From Roridomyces roridus (Eukaryota > Basidiomycota > Agaricomycetes > Agaricales > Mycenaceae): a DNA stretch of 64,000 nt. A program made the position numbers and the translations under genes. The notes beneath the pieces were generated by a model, which saw nothing but the letters and a program-made list of their open reading frames with translations, had not been told where the DNA came from and searched no databases. Shown here in pieces: positions 21,922-34,339 of this stretch (position 1 is the first letter of the stretch; each line of letters begins with the position of its first letter). The DNA is taken from contig JARKIF010000003.1 of assembly GCA_029378245.1 (NCBI GenBank), positions 124,001 to 188,000 of the forward strand, read 5' to 3'.

Positions 21922-22369
21922 ACACTGCCAGTTTTGTGCCACTTGCTGTATCATCGCAGAAAGCACTTGAGGCGGGTCCAGTCGGTACAGGAGGCCTTGG
22001 TCCGGAGGAGGGCAGTGGGGAAGAAAAAAATCGAAAACGAGGGAAGACAGAAGGGACATCAGGAAAAATTCACTTGGCCATGGAGGGTAATGTAAGCAAC
22101 ATAGAGCAGGTAGTGCTTTCAACTGCCCCCTAGTTTGTAGGTGTATGTAGTTGAGCCTTCGAATTATATTTGACTACAATGATCTACATTTCTTGGCAGG
22201 TGATCTATGTCAAGTCAGAGCTCTGTACGGCTGTAGCTGTACATCGAGCAATGTAGAGCATGATAAACCAAGCTTGAGACACCATATTCTAAGCCCGAAT
22301 CACATACTCAGGCAGCGCGCAAAAGAATGAGCAAAAAAATAAATATTCGGGCGGCTGTCAGATAAATAT

Positions 22370-22654
22370 CTACTCGTCGTCCTCGTCGTCGCCAGCAAGC
22401 ATCTCAGCATCCTCATCCTCCTCATCCTCGGCCCGCATCTCATCGTCCTCATCATCACCTCTGCGGTCCTCATCATCACCCTCATGGTCCTCATCACCGC
22501 TCATCTCAGCATCCTCAAACTCCTTCAGTGCGTCGGCAATATCGGATGCGAGAAGTGCGCCTCTAGAAGTTGTTGCACGGGGTTCGGCACCAGAGTGGGC
22601 ACTGCAGGACGCTCAGCAGAGCCGAAGATCAATAAGGAAAGACGCACCGTCCAT
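22370..22654 (-). CDS. Possible small protein with acidic C-terminal tail
   Basis: One minus-strand frame, open from about 22610 to the stop at 22370-22372, encodes RGALLASDIADALKEFEDAE followed by a long Asp/Glu-rich tail. A splice from ATG 22654 would join it in frame. No domain was recognised. The underlying GAT/GAG repeats could also be a simple-sequence tract, so this is tentative. It may also be the last exon of a longer decayed gene. Confidence 0.3.
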
Positions 22655-22699
22655 TGTCATGGAGATCTTCACTGTGAAAACATCGGCGCATGAATTTCA

Positions 22700-23987
22700 T
22701 GTCGCCGTGCCATGAGCAAGCAAAATCAGGGGCGGTGGCCTGAAATGAACAAATCATGCATCTGGGTCAGTCAGGCATTATTGGGTGATTTTGACTCCGA
22801 CTCCGCGCCAGGTACAAAATCATGGCCTCTTCGGTGAATTTCAGGAACAGTTCTGCTGAATTAGTGAAGCCAAAGTCATGGGAGAAATCCATGAAAATCA
22901 ACGAGAACGCTAGAAATGAACATTGATCGGGCAAGGGCGTTCTTCGATCGATCTGTATTCCGTCCGGACATCCCGCAACAACCACGCTGTTTCACGGTGG
23001 GATATTTGAACGGAGACGGACTTGAGAAGGGTGAATATTCATTGTGTGGAGCGGCTGCTGCGGATGAGGTCAGTGGTGTCACACCTGTCACGGCGCTCCA
23101 CTCCTTCCTCCCAACCCTCACCTCCCTTCTCCCCCCGTCCTCCTCTTCCACTCGTTTGCCACAGCAGCCCCCCTTTGACTCGAATACATGGCAATGCACA
23201 CCTCCAGGCCATTCTCACACCCTCACGACGCTTGTAGGACCTCCGACCGACCCATTTTGGCGGCGTGCCCAAGCCGCCGTGGCGCCGGCGGTCACAGTTG
23301 GGTGTAGGACCCATGTAGGACTCAATTGTTGGATATTCCGGCTCACTGCTGAGGCCAAAGGGCATCTGGTGCGTCGCTGATTCTGTTTTATTCACGAACA
23401 CGAACTCAAGAAGTTCTCAAGAGTTCTCAAGTCAGCGGCGCTCAGAATTGGAACGCCGGGCGACTCTTGCTCCGTCTCTTCATATCCAGTGTGTACCCCA
23501 TTCATTCCTCTTGATGCTACAAGACCTTTCCGCTCCGCTACTACTCGCAACTCGAGGTATGTACTGTTGATCTCCTCAGCCCGGAGATGTTGTAACTTTT
23601 AATTGGCAGGATGAATCTCAGGAGACACTGTGATCGACTACGACGATGCAGATGGTGGAGGCGAGGGTGGGTGGGTGCGAGTAGCACGTCGTTGTATCAT
23701 GTACATTTAGTTTGAAATTCATATTTCTTTCATCTGAAATTTGGGGTCCCAGTGAATAGTATTCATTATCATACGGCCTGACTTGAATTGGGTTCACTTG
23801 CTTCCCAGTCATTTTCATGTCAAGAGGACATGAAAAAGGCACATGAAAACGTCGAAAACGCACATGAATCGAGATTCCGTACTTCACTGAAAGGGAGGTG
23901 ATTTTAATGTGCGTCGATTTGATATTCATGCAATCCGGACCTGAATTGGGGGGTACTGAGGGACATGATTTTCATGTGCCCCGGGTC
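22700..23987. other. No gene recognised
   Basis: Several short frames occur on both strands, but none shows a family signature. Near 23760-23985 the word CACATGAAAA and its complement recur (for example at 23830-23850 and 23964-23982), suggesting fragments of an unidentified repeat. Confidence 0.35.
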
Positions 23988-26900
23988 TCACAGTGCTTGA
24001 AGGATGGTGTCAAGAATGCCGTATTTCTTGGTGGCTTCAGCGAACTCCTCGAGGGTTGAGACGTGGCGTTGATAGACTTCGCGGTACTCGCTGGCGGTGA
24101 AGGGGATGTCGGTGCGAATGCCGGTGGCCCACTCATCAACACAGTTCTCGAGCTTCGGAGGACTCAGTAGTGGAACGGGGAAAAGACAGGGAGGACGTAC
24201 CACTGTCAAGATGAGTGCCAACGCCACACGGGGGCACGGGTCAAAGTGCTCCGGCAAGCTGGCTCCGGGGGCCCGACGATTGGGAAAAAATGCGGCGTTG
24301 ACAAGCTTTTGAATGGCGCGGTTGCGGAATATACCCTTGCGGGTGGAAGGATCCTGAGATGATATGAGACGGAGGCTGCGACAATGAAAGCGGTGGCGCA
24401 CCTGGAAGAACAATGCATTGTCCTCCTTCAAGCTCTCAGCAATCTGCCGATTCCGCTTGATGGCCTCCTTGCTCTCGCCACTGGAGAAGTCAAAGACCAG
24501 CTCGGCAATGGGTCGAGCCTTCGTCTTAAGCTCCCCTCGCACATGAGAGTCACGGATGGTAATCTAGGCAAAAAAATGAACGGGGTGGGAACACCTAAGG
24601 AAGCTACGTTCGCGTACCTTCGGGACCGAGTAGGTACCTTAAATTGTTAACGCAAAGCGTACCTAATAGGCCCTGTCTACGACCCTCCGAAGACAGCGCG
24701 GATCAATTGTTCCCAATTGGGAAGCTTCTCTTGCCACCACACCACCACCGTCCTCGACGCTCTGACGCACCACTGCCAATACATGCCTCGGAATGCTTTG
24801 CCGTTGCCTGTAGTCCGCCCTCAAAGTATACCCTCGCCGTCTCAGGCTCCCTCAAACCGCTGAAAGAGCTCCGTTGATGCCACCACCTCCGTTCCTCCTC
24901 GTCGCCTTCTGCTTGCCATCCGTACCCCGTTCGGGATGCCTTTCACGCCTCCCCGACCTACTTAACCCGAAAATGTGTTTACAACGTTGGCGTTCCTGTC
25001 GAGTGCGACTTTTTGATCGCGCCACCTCTGTTCCTGGTTGCTACCGGCACCCCGCTCATGCCCGCCTTTCGGACCACCTCCGCATCCCGAGCTTGACAAA
25101 AATGCCTTTGAGATGTCCTCGTCCCTGTCGAATGCACCCTTTTGCCTACGTCAAGCATGCACGGCACCTCCGTTCCCTCCTACCCGCACCACGTTCGGGC
25201 TACCTTGCACGCCCCCTCGACATCCCGACCTCGAAAGGATCGCCACAATCGTGGCGTTCTCGTCAACTGCTATGCTCTTGAGCCACCACGCGCCTGTCCT
25301 ACGGCACCCCCGGCACCCCTGGCACCTCCGATCCCATTTACCTCCGCACCCGTTGGGACAATACAGACGATACACCACTTGCGCTCAAGCGCGCTGCCCT
25401 TCACCACCAGTGCAGTGAAGGCGCGTCCGAGTGCGCCGCTGGCGGTTTCTTGTTGCCCACACCGCAGCTGGCCGGAGGCTGCCATCGCGAGCAGCACAAT
25501 ACCATCGACTGGAGCTCGCGGACGAGCGCGTCTGCATCGCTCTCAGGTGGTGCATCGTTCCCATGCCTACCTACGCACCCTCTGCCTCACCCCCGCACGC
25601 CTCCACCCGAGTTCCCTGGGCAACTATGCAAGTACCTCCATCACCTGCATGCGCTTCCGTTTTTCTAATTCACGGGCTAAATCGAAGCCGGCGACTCTCT
25701 CTTCGACCGCCAGATGGGTTGATCGGGCCGCGCCTATGGGGCAATCCTTTAGTGTCTACATTGTCGTTACCTACCCGCAATTTATCACCTTTTGTCTCAT
25801 CCACTGTTCTACCTCTTCCGCTCTCATCCACTTCCTCATCTTCACGCAGCCGAGAGCCATTTATGTCTTACCGGAGCTCTCGATCGATCAACGACATCGA
25901 CTCGGTTGTCTATGATGCATGGGATGCCTACACGGCAACGGGGGTTGAGAGAGACTGATAAGATGCAAGGAGGGTGAAAGGGATGGAATTGGGGAAAGAG
26001 GGAGCAGCAGCTCACCACGGTTACAAGATTATTTGTTGTTCCTCATAATTCTCAACTCAACTTGGTGAAGGCCATGAAAGGTCAACGGAGAGTCGGGAGG
26101 AAGAGGAAAGGGTTGTGAACAACATCTACAAGAGTTCTGAGCATTTATGAGTGAGGGGAGATTAATTGTTCGACAATCCGTAAGTAAGTTGCAACTGAAG
26201 TACGAATACTAACAGGGAAGTACTGTGCCTTTCGAACGAAACGGTGTTCCCGTATGAAATCAACCTGAAAAAAATGGAACAAAAATCAATTTAGGTGCGG
26301 CGGACCTACAGAATGACATACCGAGCTTCAAAAGTGTAAACCCGAGGGGAAATGACCTAGAGAAAAACAAAGGTAGGGAACGATCTTTATTCGGCATCCG
26401 ATTGGCTGCTCGGATATTACTCAATGGGAGTGCCGATGCGACGGAGGTGTAGTAGCAGGTGGTCAAGCTCGTTTTCGTGTTATCTATGTTGTACAGAGAA
26501 TAGCTAGTACATATTTACTCGATATTCTGAGGTGAAAATCAGGACATTGAGAGGGAAGGAGGTAAAGAAGGAGGTGATATTCAGTGCGGAGGTGGTACAA
26601 GCCAAAGATAGAAAGCGCGTTCAGAGTCAAACGGCCTGACTTCACAAAGCTCGCCTCCCAACGTCCCGCATTCTATCGCCCCTCTCACACCTTCACCCCC
26701 CACCTCTCAGCCTCCCATATCGTATGTACCTCCGTTCCCTTCACCTCCGTCACCTCCGGCCCTCCTCGCCGGACACTCTCACATGTATACCAGGTCGACG
26801 ATGAGCTGGACCTTGCTCGGATATCCATAGGTATAGTACGGCAGGGAGGCCGCGAAGATCAATCGGATAGTCTAGCCACTCGAAGGTTGCACTTGAGTAT

Positions 26901-29081
26901 CTGTGTCCGTTGAGCAGCGGAAACGAAATGAAAACAGGACCCGTACCGCGGGGTAGTATGAAAAGCATGGGCAGCCGGCTACCGGTGCGGAGCCCGATTG
27001 GCGAATCTCAGGCTGGCGGTAGATCGAAAGCGTCGCAAACGCCGAAGAAGCCAAGGTCATGAAGCCACTAAGGACGCGGAGGCGGCGTGGAGGGCAGCCA
27101 GAACGAGGTGGGGTGGTTGGAAGCAACGGAGGTGCCGAAGGCGCCGTAGGTCGAAGGTGACGCAGTCAACGAAGCAGCAGCATCGTGAGGACACTTTTGA
27201 GTTTGTGGGATGTGGATCCGGCATGCAAGGCAAGGCAGCACCGACGTGCAGCGCGCCCGAACGAGATTCCGGCGGTAGGGGTGAACGGAGGTGGCGCGCG
27301 GGGTTGCAGCGAGTCCAAAGCGGCGCATTAAGACATGTTGTAAGGTCGGGAGGCAGAGACGGTCACGATGTGAAATGCGCGGTAAATGAGGTGCGGGAGG
27401 AGGAGGAGGGACGGTGTCAATGCTCAGCGGGTTTGACAGTGCCTGAGACAGCGAGGGTCCATTGAGAGCTTCCTCAACCTTCCTACATGTAGTGGCAAGG
27501 ATTCCGAGGCGTGTATTGGCGGTGGTGCGTCAGAGCGTCGAGGACGGTGGTGGTGTCGTGGCAGGAGGCGCTTCCCAATTGGGAAGAATTGATCCGCCGC
27601 TGTGGAGACGCGACCTGTTAGGTACGCTTCGTGTCAACAGATTAAGCTACCTACCGGGTCCCGAAGGTACGCGAACGTAGCTTCCTTAGGTGGGTGGGAA
27701 AGGATCACGAAACACTCACTAGCTTGCTCAATGCCGGCGTGAGCTCCATGGACACACCCAGGCGCTCGCACGCGATCCGCCAACTCTCCCGAACCCACTC
27801 CAGCTCCTGCTTGTGGTCGGGGAAGGCCCACCGGACTACGACGAAGACACGGAAGAGAAGGATGGCAACGCCGAGCGCTTCTTGAGTCATATCATCGTAG
27901 TCCTTTGCCTTGGCACGCCCTCCATTGTTCAGACGCTGGGCCTGCATCACACGGAGATCGAGCCGCGGCAGGGACGGATTACGGCGCTTCTCCCCGGTCT
28001 GAGGAGATGCTGACCGACGGGGACGCGGGGAGAGAGAGCGACGGGGACGCTGGGCGGGAGAGGAAGTGCTGGGTCCCGTATTGGCGTTGGTGTGGCGTAG
28101 TTTGAGGGAGATGCGGTTCGGCATGCGGTGGCCATTGATATCTTGGAGCTACATTGATTGTTAGTACGATAGAGATAACTTAATAAGAACACTTACAATT
28201 GGGGAAGGAGAGCGAGGAGGCGGCGGCAAAGGATCCATTCCACGGAACATTGTACGCAAGGGCTCGCGCACAGGTGACGAGGTACGCTGCCAGCCTGGTG
28301 GAGTCGATTGGCGGCGACCGCGCGCCACCGTAGAAGACGATACGTTGCCATCACGCTCATCGTGAGCGTGGTGCTGAGAGATGCGGCGATACTCTTCACG
28401 ATAGTCACGGCGACTGTCGTCATTCGGGGTCGGGTACTGCGGGGCACGAGGGACCTTGCTGCTCCGCTCGATAAGGCCCTGCTTCACGGCAGTCGTGCGA
28501 GCAGGGACAGGGCGGAAGGACAGCTTGAAGAATGATTAGCTACTACTGCGCTCATTGCGGGAGAAATAAGGCACATACCGTAACATCTGAGCGGGGAGCA
28601 GGATGGTCATCCTCATCCTCGTCGTCGTCCAGCACACCTGCAGCACGTTGGAGAACGCGGGCAGCTTTAGCGACTTTAGCCGCCTTGGCGGCTTGATGAG
28701 CATCGACAGCATCAGCGGCGTCGACTGTGCATCGAATGTAAGTCTATGCTGATATCAAGGGTGCTGGACTCACTCAAAGCTTGTTGTTTTGCACTCGGGC
28801 GACGCTTCCGTGGACCTACGGGCGCCTCGTCGTCGTCGTCGTCGAAAAGCTGGGTGGAGGCATCTGGGACTTCCTGACGTTGCTGCTGAGGAACGTCTAC
28901 GCACATGCTCAGTGTTCGATACCAGTGGAATGAGGGAAAGCTCACCTTTGGTCTGCCCCGAACGCGGGCGCTCCAATTGATTCTCTTTGTTGCCGCCGCG
29001 AGTGGCAGCAGGGATAGAGCGAGAGTCGCGACCGGTGGTGCGTGATTGGGTCGCAGGGGTGTTTTGCTGGGTGTGGGCCAT
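23988..29081 (-). CDS. DUF6532-domain protein with a transposon in an intron
   Basis: About eight exons between ATG 29081 and the stop 23988-23990. Exon 1 (28946-29081) starts MAHTQQNTPATQ. The N-terminal half is disordered: acidic FDDDDDEAPVG and LDDDEDEDDHP patches and Ser/Pro/Arg-rich tails. Exon 5 ends near 27720 after a helical segment with RWAFPDHKQELEWV. Exons 6-8 give ITIRDSHVRGELKTKARP, then IFRNRAIQKLVNAAFF, then ALALILTV joined to LENCVDEWATG and a Y-x3-Y helix, the typical order of the DUF6532 domain of Agaricomycetes. The intron 24564-27719 is 3,156 nt because a 3.1-kb element lies in it; all visible exons are open. Predicted length is about 540 aa. Nuclear location is a guess from the basic, disordered N-terminus. 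Confidence 0.8.
24592..27692. mobile_element. hAT-like 3.1-kb foldback element in the DUF6532 intron
   Basis: The element begins CACCTAAGGAAGCTACGTTC and ends with its complement. The inverted termini match closely for at least 70 bp, including TACCTTCGGGACC and AAGCGTACCTAA. Weaker inverted similarity extends roughly 300 bp (shared CCCAATTGGGAAG and GTCCTCGACGCTCTGACG). An 8-bp duplication GGTGGGAA flanks it at 24584-24591 and 27693-27700. Inside are degenerate repeats of a CACCTCCGTTC / GTTCGGG unit and no transposase domain, so it is non-autonomous. The 8-bp duplication suggests the hAT superfamily. Confidence 0.85.
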
Positions 29082-29463
29082 TGAGTGGGAAGTGCAGAGG
29101 ATGCAAGTAAGCAGATGCGGGCTCGAGAGAGTGGGGTACACACCTGGTGGTCGAGCTCATTTTATACAGATGAGCTTGTTGAATGCGCGAGGTGTTTGGC
29201 CGATGCACGAGGTGGTGACCACCCCTGGACGCGTACGCGCCTTGAATCAACAAAGCGCGTTTGTATAAAGGGTCGGTGGTGGGGGAAATCAAGAGGGGGA
29301 GGACCCGCACTTTGTTGGGGGAAGTCACGAGTCTGTGCGCCCGTCGAGGACGCCCGCTGATGATCTCACTGAGCTGGCTTACAAAGTAGATAGGAATATA
29401 GTATTACTCACCCGAATAGATGGGCATTATTCACCGGATTCACTGTCCCTCATCACGGTCGAA
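29082..29463. promoter_or_regulatory. Divergent intergenic region
   Basis: About 380 bp separate the start of the DUF6532 gene (minus) from the Plavaka transposase ATG (plus). It presumably holds the promoter of the former and the left flank of the transposon. I could not find an inverted terminal repeat here. Confidence 0.35.
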
Positions 29464-32155
29464 ATGGAATGGCGCTGCCCCTACTGCTTTCGTGCTGCAA
29501 ATAATGAGTCTGCTGTGACGCGCCATATTGCCCACACTCCCGCATGTGCTGAAAAGTGGAGGGAGGAGATTGCCCGCGGCCCCTCTGTTAATTCAGCTAT
29601 TCAGTCAACGACTTTGGATGAGGATGAGGACAACGTGCCTGGAAACACAAACACACCATCGCCCTCGCATGTACTGGATGCCGACGGAGATTTTCCGATG
29701 GATTTCGGGGATGATTTCATGCCCACCGCTCCGATACAGCCACCCGAGCTTCAACCCACGCGTAATCGCCGGCCAACAGTGGAAGAGGTGGAGGACGAGG
29801 GGGATGTATTTCAACGCGCCTACGAGTCATTCGATGAGCCACAACTGCGCGCTGGACAACCCTGCAGTGCTTCTCGGGTGGAGACGATCTTGGAAGAATG
29901 GCGTGAGCGGCAGCAGACATTTGGCGAGTCGGAATACTCACCCTTCATGGGCGCGGATGAATGGGAGCTGGCGCAGTGGCTGTCAAAGAACGTCAACCAG
30001 ACAGCAACGGATGATTTCTTGAAGCTGTCGATGGTAAGTCGATCTCTCACAGTGTGAAGCAAAGCACTCACCGATACAATCAGACCAAGAAGAACGGGCT
30101 GTCGTTCCACAACAACCGCGCCTTCCTCCAGAAGATTGATGCACTCCCCACCGGCCCGGATTGGAGCTGCGAGATCATGACGGTTGTCGGAGACGAGAAG
30201 GACGAAGACGGCAAGCTATTGACCGAAGACCTCGAGCTGTGGATGCGCGATCCTGTTGAGTGTATCAAGCAGCTGATGGGAAACCCGCTCTTCAAAGAGC
30301 ACATGGCATACACACCTGAGCGCGCATACACGAGCGCGAAGGGTACTGCACGTGTTCTGGATGAGATGTGGACGGGGAATTGGTGGTGGGATATTCACGT
30401 ACATCTTTGATTCATTTTATTGAGAACGAAAGTTGACGCAAACCACAGAAACGCTTACCGAAGGGTGCATGTGTGTCGGGCATCATCCTCTCCTCCGACA
30501 AGACAAAGCTCTCCAACTTCCAGGGTGACAAGACTGCGTGGCCGGTGTACCTCACCATTGGGAACATCTCGAAAGAGATTCGTCGTCAGCCTTCGAAACA
30601 CGCCACAGTTTTGGTCGGGTACTTACCGGTCTCAAAGCTGACCTGCTTCTCTGACAAAACCCGTTCCCTCGAGGGCTACCGTGTCTTCCACAAGGCAATG
30701 GCCAAAATCCTCGAGCCCTTGATCTCCGCCGGCAAGAATGGTGTCGAGATGGTGTGTTCGGACGGATGGAAGCGCCTCGTCTTTCCGATCCTGGCTGCGT
30801 ACGTCGCGGATTACCCAGAGCAGTGCCTCATTGCGTGCTGCAAGCAGAACCGCTGCCCCGTTTGTCGCGTTTCCCCTAACGACCGCGGGAATCTTGTCGC
30901 CTCACTCCTGCGTGACGAGACGGCGACTTTGAAGATGCTCGAGGAGCACCGTCTGCGCAAGGAATCAGCGCAGTTCGAGGCCGACGGGATACATGAGGTG
31001 TACGAACCGTTTTGGAAGCAGCTCCCCCACACGAATATCTTCCAATGCTTCACTCCCGACCTCCTCCACCAAGTGTACAAGGGCGTCTTCAAGGATCATC
31101 TGGTCAGCTGGTGCGAGAAGCTGATAGGCGCGACCGAGCTTGACGCGCGATTCAAGGCGATGGGGGTGTTTCCGGCCCTGCGGCATTTCCGTAAGGGAAT
31201 ATCCACGGTGTCGCAGTGGACGGGGACGGAGTACAAGGAGATGATGCGCATCTTCATGGGCGTCATGGCGGGAGCGGTCAAGCCGCAAGTTCTCACCGTC
31301 GTCAAGGCCGTGATTGATTTCATTTACCACGCCGAGCTGCAGCTTCACACCTCCATTACCCTCGCCGCACTTCAGAACGCGCTCGAAGTTTTCCACAAAA
31401 ACAAAGATATCCTCCGCCAGCTCGAAGTCCGGGAGCATTTCAATATCCCCAAACTCCACATGATTCAGCATTACGTCGACTTCATCTGGGCGCTCGGCAG
31501 TCCCGACGGCTACAACACCGAATCCCCCGAGCGCCTCCACATAGACTTTGCCAAGAAAGCCTACCGCGCTAGCAACAAACGCGACTACACTGAGCAGATG
31601 ACTCTCTGGCTACAGCGTCAGGAGGCTGTAGCTCTTCGACGATCCTATCTCCAGTGGCTCGAGACGGAACGCGTTTGTCCACCGCCTGACTCCGAGTCGG
31701 ACACAGACTCTGATACCTCGGACTCAGAGGATGACCTCGCCGGGGAGGAACATCCTGTTGGTAATCCGGCGGCACCGTCTCCCGCGATCTCGTATGCGGT
31801 TGCCAAGCGTCCGGCTCACCTCGCTCTCACCGTTGCACAATTACAACAAAAGTATGGCGCTGTCGATATCATCCCCGCTCTCACCGACTTCATCAAATCC
31901 CGCTCCCAAAAACCCCCGCTCATCCTTCCTTCAATCCACGACCGCTTTGATGTGTATAACCAGCTTACGCTTCGTCTTCCACCCAACCCTTTCCTGTCCG
32001 ACAAAATTCATACAAGCCGCATACGTGCCGTACCGGAGATTGTGCGTACTGGCGTGCGGCGTGCTAACACCCCTGCCGTGTTTGATACTGCTCTCATTGT
32101 GGACAAACCCGGTATGAATCCTCAACTTGGGGAGGACATAAGACGACGACGATGA
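29464..32155 (+). CDS. Plavaka-type (CACTA-like) transposase, C-terminally truncated
   Basis: Three exons: 29464-30033, 30084-about 30400 and about 30451-32155. The N-terminus carries a C2H2-like finger (CPYCFRAANNESAVTRHIAH). The second exon has PVECIKQLMGNPLF and AYTPERAYT. The third has the conserved block LSSDKTKLSNFQGDK, AWPVYLTIGNI, the YVADYPEQCLIACCK motif with its cysteine cluster, FQCFTPDLLHQVYKG, and the helical ESPERLHIDFAKKAYR. These are hallmarks of the Plavaka group of fungal CACTA-like DNA transposases. The frame ends after LIVDKPGMNPQ at 32155, earlier than full-length relatives, which continue with a further C-terminal segment. No terminal repeats were found. It is probably a truncated copy, although the preserved long frame suggests fairly recent activity. 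Confidence 0.88.
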
Positions 32156-32171
32156 CGCTGAGCAAGAGGTA

Positions 32172-32244
32172 ATGGTAGACATCTCCGTTGGCATCGTTAC
32201 GGACCCGGCATCCCCCCTCGTTTTTCACCACCATCGTCCTCAGC
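32172..32244 (+). promoter_or_regulatory. 5' flank shared between F-box copies
   Basis: Sequence from GGTAGACATC to the ATG matches the 5' flank of the F-box gene at 43690 with small gaps. The similarity starts abruptly at about 32172, just after the truncated transposase, marking a breakpoint of the duplicated block. Confidence 0.55.
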
Positions 32245-34339
32245 ATGGCCGCCTCCGAAACAGCTATCCAGCTCCGTGCACAGATTGCCGACATCTGTTC
32301 TTCCATCGCCCGCCAACGAGCTCTGCTCAAGGAACTCGAAAAACAGAAGAGCGAGGCCGAGAGCCTGCTCAATGCCGTCGTCGACCCCATGGGCCGCCTC
32401 CCTCTCGAAGTCGCCGCCGAAATATTCAAGAAATGCCTCCCCTTGACGCCTAAATTCAGTAACTATAGAGCAGCCCTGGCAGTACTCACAGAAATCTGCC
32501 ACGCTTGGCGCAAACTCGCCATCTCCATCCCATCGCTGTGGACCTCGATCAACGACGCTGATGTTCCGCCCGGGAAATGTTCCAGCTTATTCATGACGTG
32601 GGTCTTCGAACGAAGGGGCTCCCGCTCTCTGTACGTCTCCACAAATCGCTGACGGCACCGGACCAATATTCATTACACTCCTTTGCACGGCGAGTGCGGA
32701 CGTTGGAAGTACATTCTCCGAGGGACGATGGCCTCAGGAGCATAGCAGGCTGCCGTTTTTCGAATCTGACATCGCTGTCGGTGACTCGGTGCATGGTGGA
32801 TTATGATTGGGTCCCATTCTACAACGCAAGGGTGTCTGCCAGTTTGCTGGCTTGTGCTCCCAACTTGGAGGACTGCACCTTCGTCAATTTGCGTTTCATG
32901 GAGGACATTCACTCGGATCCTGCCCCCGATGTCCCCACTCCGGTGACTCATGCGTATTTGAAACGCCTGCAACTGGGCGCCTCGCAGGCACCAACATATC
33001 CGACGGAGCTGTGCTCTTCCGTCATTTTGCAGTACCTCACCCTCCCCGCCCTCGAGAGCCTTTGCATCTCGGAGCTCGATATCGGTCCCGAGGACATCGT
33101 GGCCTTCCTCACCAGGTCTTCCCCGCCGCTGCGCTCGCTGTACCTCAGCTCAGAGCATTACGAGGACGGAGAAATCGAGCACTACCTTCGCCTCCTCCCC
33201 AATCTCACCGATTTGGACATCAGATACGAGGACGAATTCGTCACACCCTTGCTCTGGGTTTTCCGGGACGCAAGTGACCTCGTTTCAAACCTGCAGTCTT
33301 TGACCATGCGAGGGGTATCCGTCACCGAGTCGGATTACGCCACGATGGCTGGCATCCTGCAGACTGGACGCGACTCACTCCGACATTTCTCCCTTGGACC
33401 GGTGACCGTCTGTCTATGATATGTCGATAGACAGACCGGTCGATCTGGTCGTGATCTGTCGAGTAGCGCGAGATACCATATATGGTAAGTTAGGTAAGCA
33501 GTGTATCAGCACACCTTCCTCGCTCGTCAGCGCGCTGCCTCGGCTCTACAGGCTCAAGAAAACAAGGCAAGAGGGAGAATAAGACTCCATATTGGTACAA
33601 ATATTGGTACAAATATTGTGCGACACAATATCATAGCCACGCCTTCGGGATGCTCAACGCCGTACTGGCATGGTCTCGCCAGTTGCCCGCCTCCGTAATG
33701 CCGGGACACATCGTAGCGCAGCGCAATCCTTGCCATACTCCTACTCTTCCTGCGAGCCCTCCCGCCACAAGCTCCCAGTAGACAACGTGGTAAAGGGAGG
33801 ATGCAATAAGGGCGCTGTCGTATTCGCGCCGTCGCAGTACTGCGAAGGGAGTGCAGGCCAGACAGCAGCAAATTTGAATCATGTCGGAGGTGGGTGCTGA
33901 GACGAAATGCGCAGATTACTGGACGGAGTGGCTGGCGACCGTGGTGGGGGAGGAAGCGCCGTGCTAAGAACGGCTGTTGCTGGAGAGCGTTGCCGTCGAT
34001 CCCGGTTCAATGCCTGCTGAAACTGTGAGCCAAGGAAGATATGCACTCTGCTGGCCACGCACCGGATTCATCGCCGCCCGGCGGCCCATCAACGTCCCAA
34101 TCCTCCGACCTTCACCAGACTCGTCACTCCATTGACGCTCGCAGACGGCGCCACGGCTCCAGAGAGGCGCGACAGCTCGCAAACTGAGGGCCTCAGAGAG
34201 CGTTTCAATGCTCAGAGAGGCTCTGGACGATGGCCACGAGACTCGACAAGAGACGGCGAGATGATCGTTGTATGTCGTGCCAAATGTCGGTCACAGGGCG
34301 GGATTCTGGTGACTCGGTGCGCAACAATGGTTGTGTCAA

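Noticed and set aside
22380..22500. GAT/GAG repeats as a microsatellite only
   Set aside because: Kept as a tentative coding tail because the frame stays open with a preceding helical segment, though chance is possible.
25142..25915. 257-residue frame inside the 3.1-kb foldback as a transposase
   Set aside because: Proline- and serine-rich low-complexity translation of a repeat array, with no catalytic motif.
33990..34030. B-box-like CCCGGTTCAATGCC suggesting a tRNA
   Set aside because: No A-box, stems or terminator at the right spacing.
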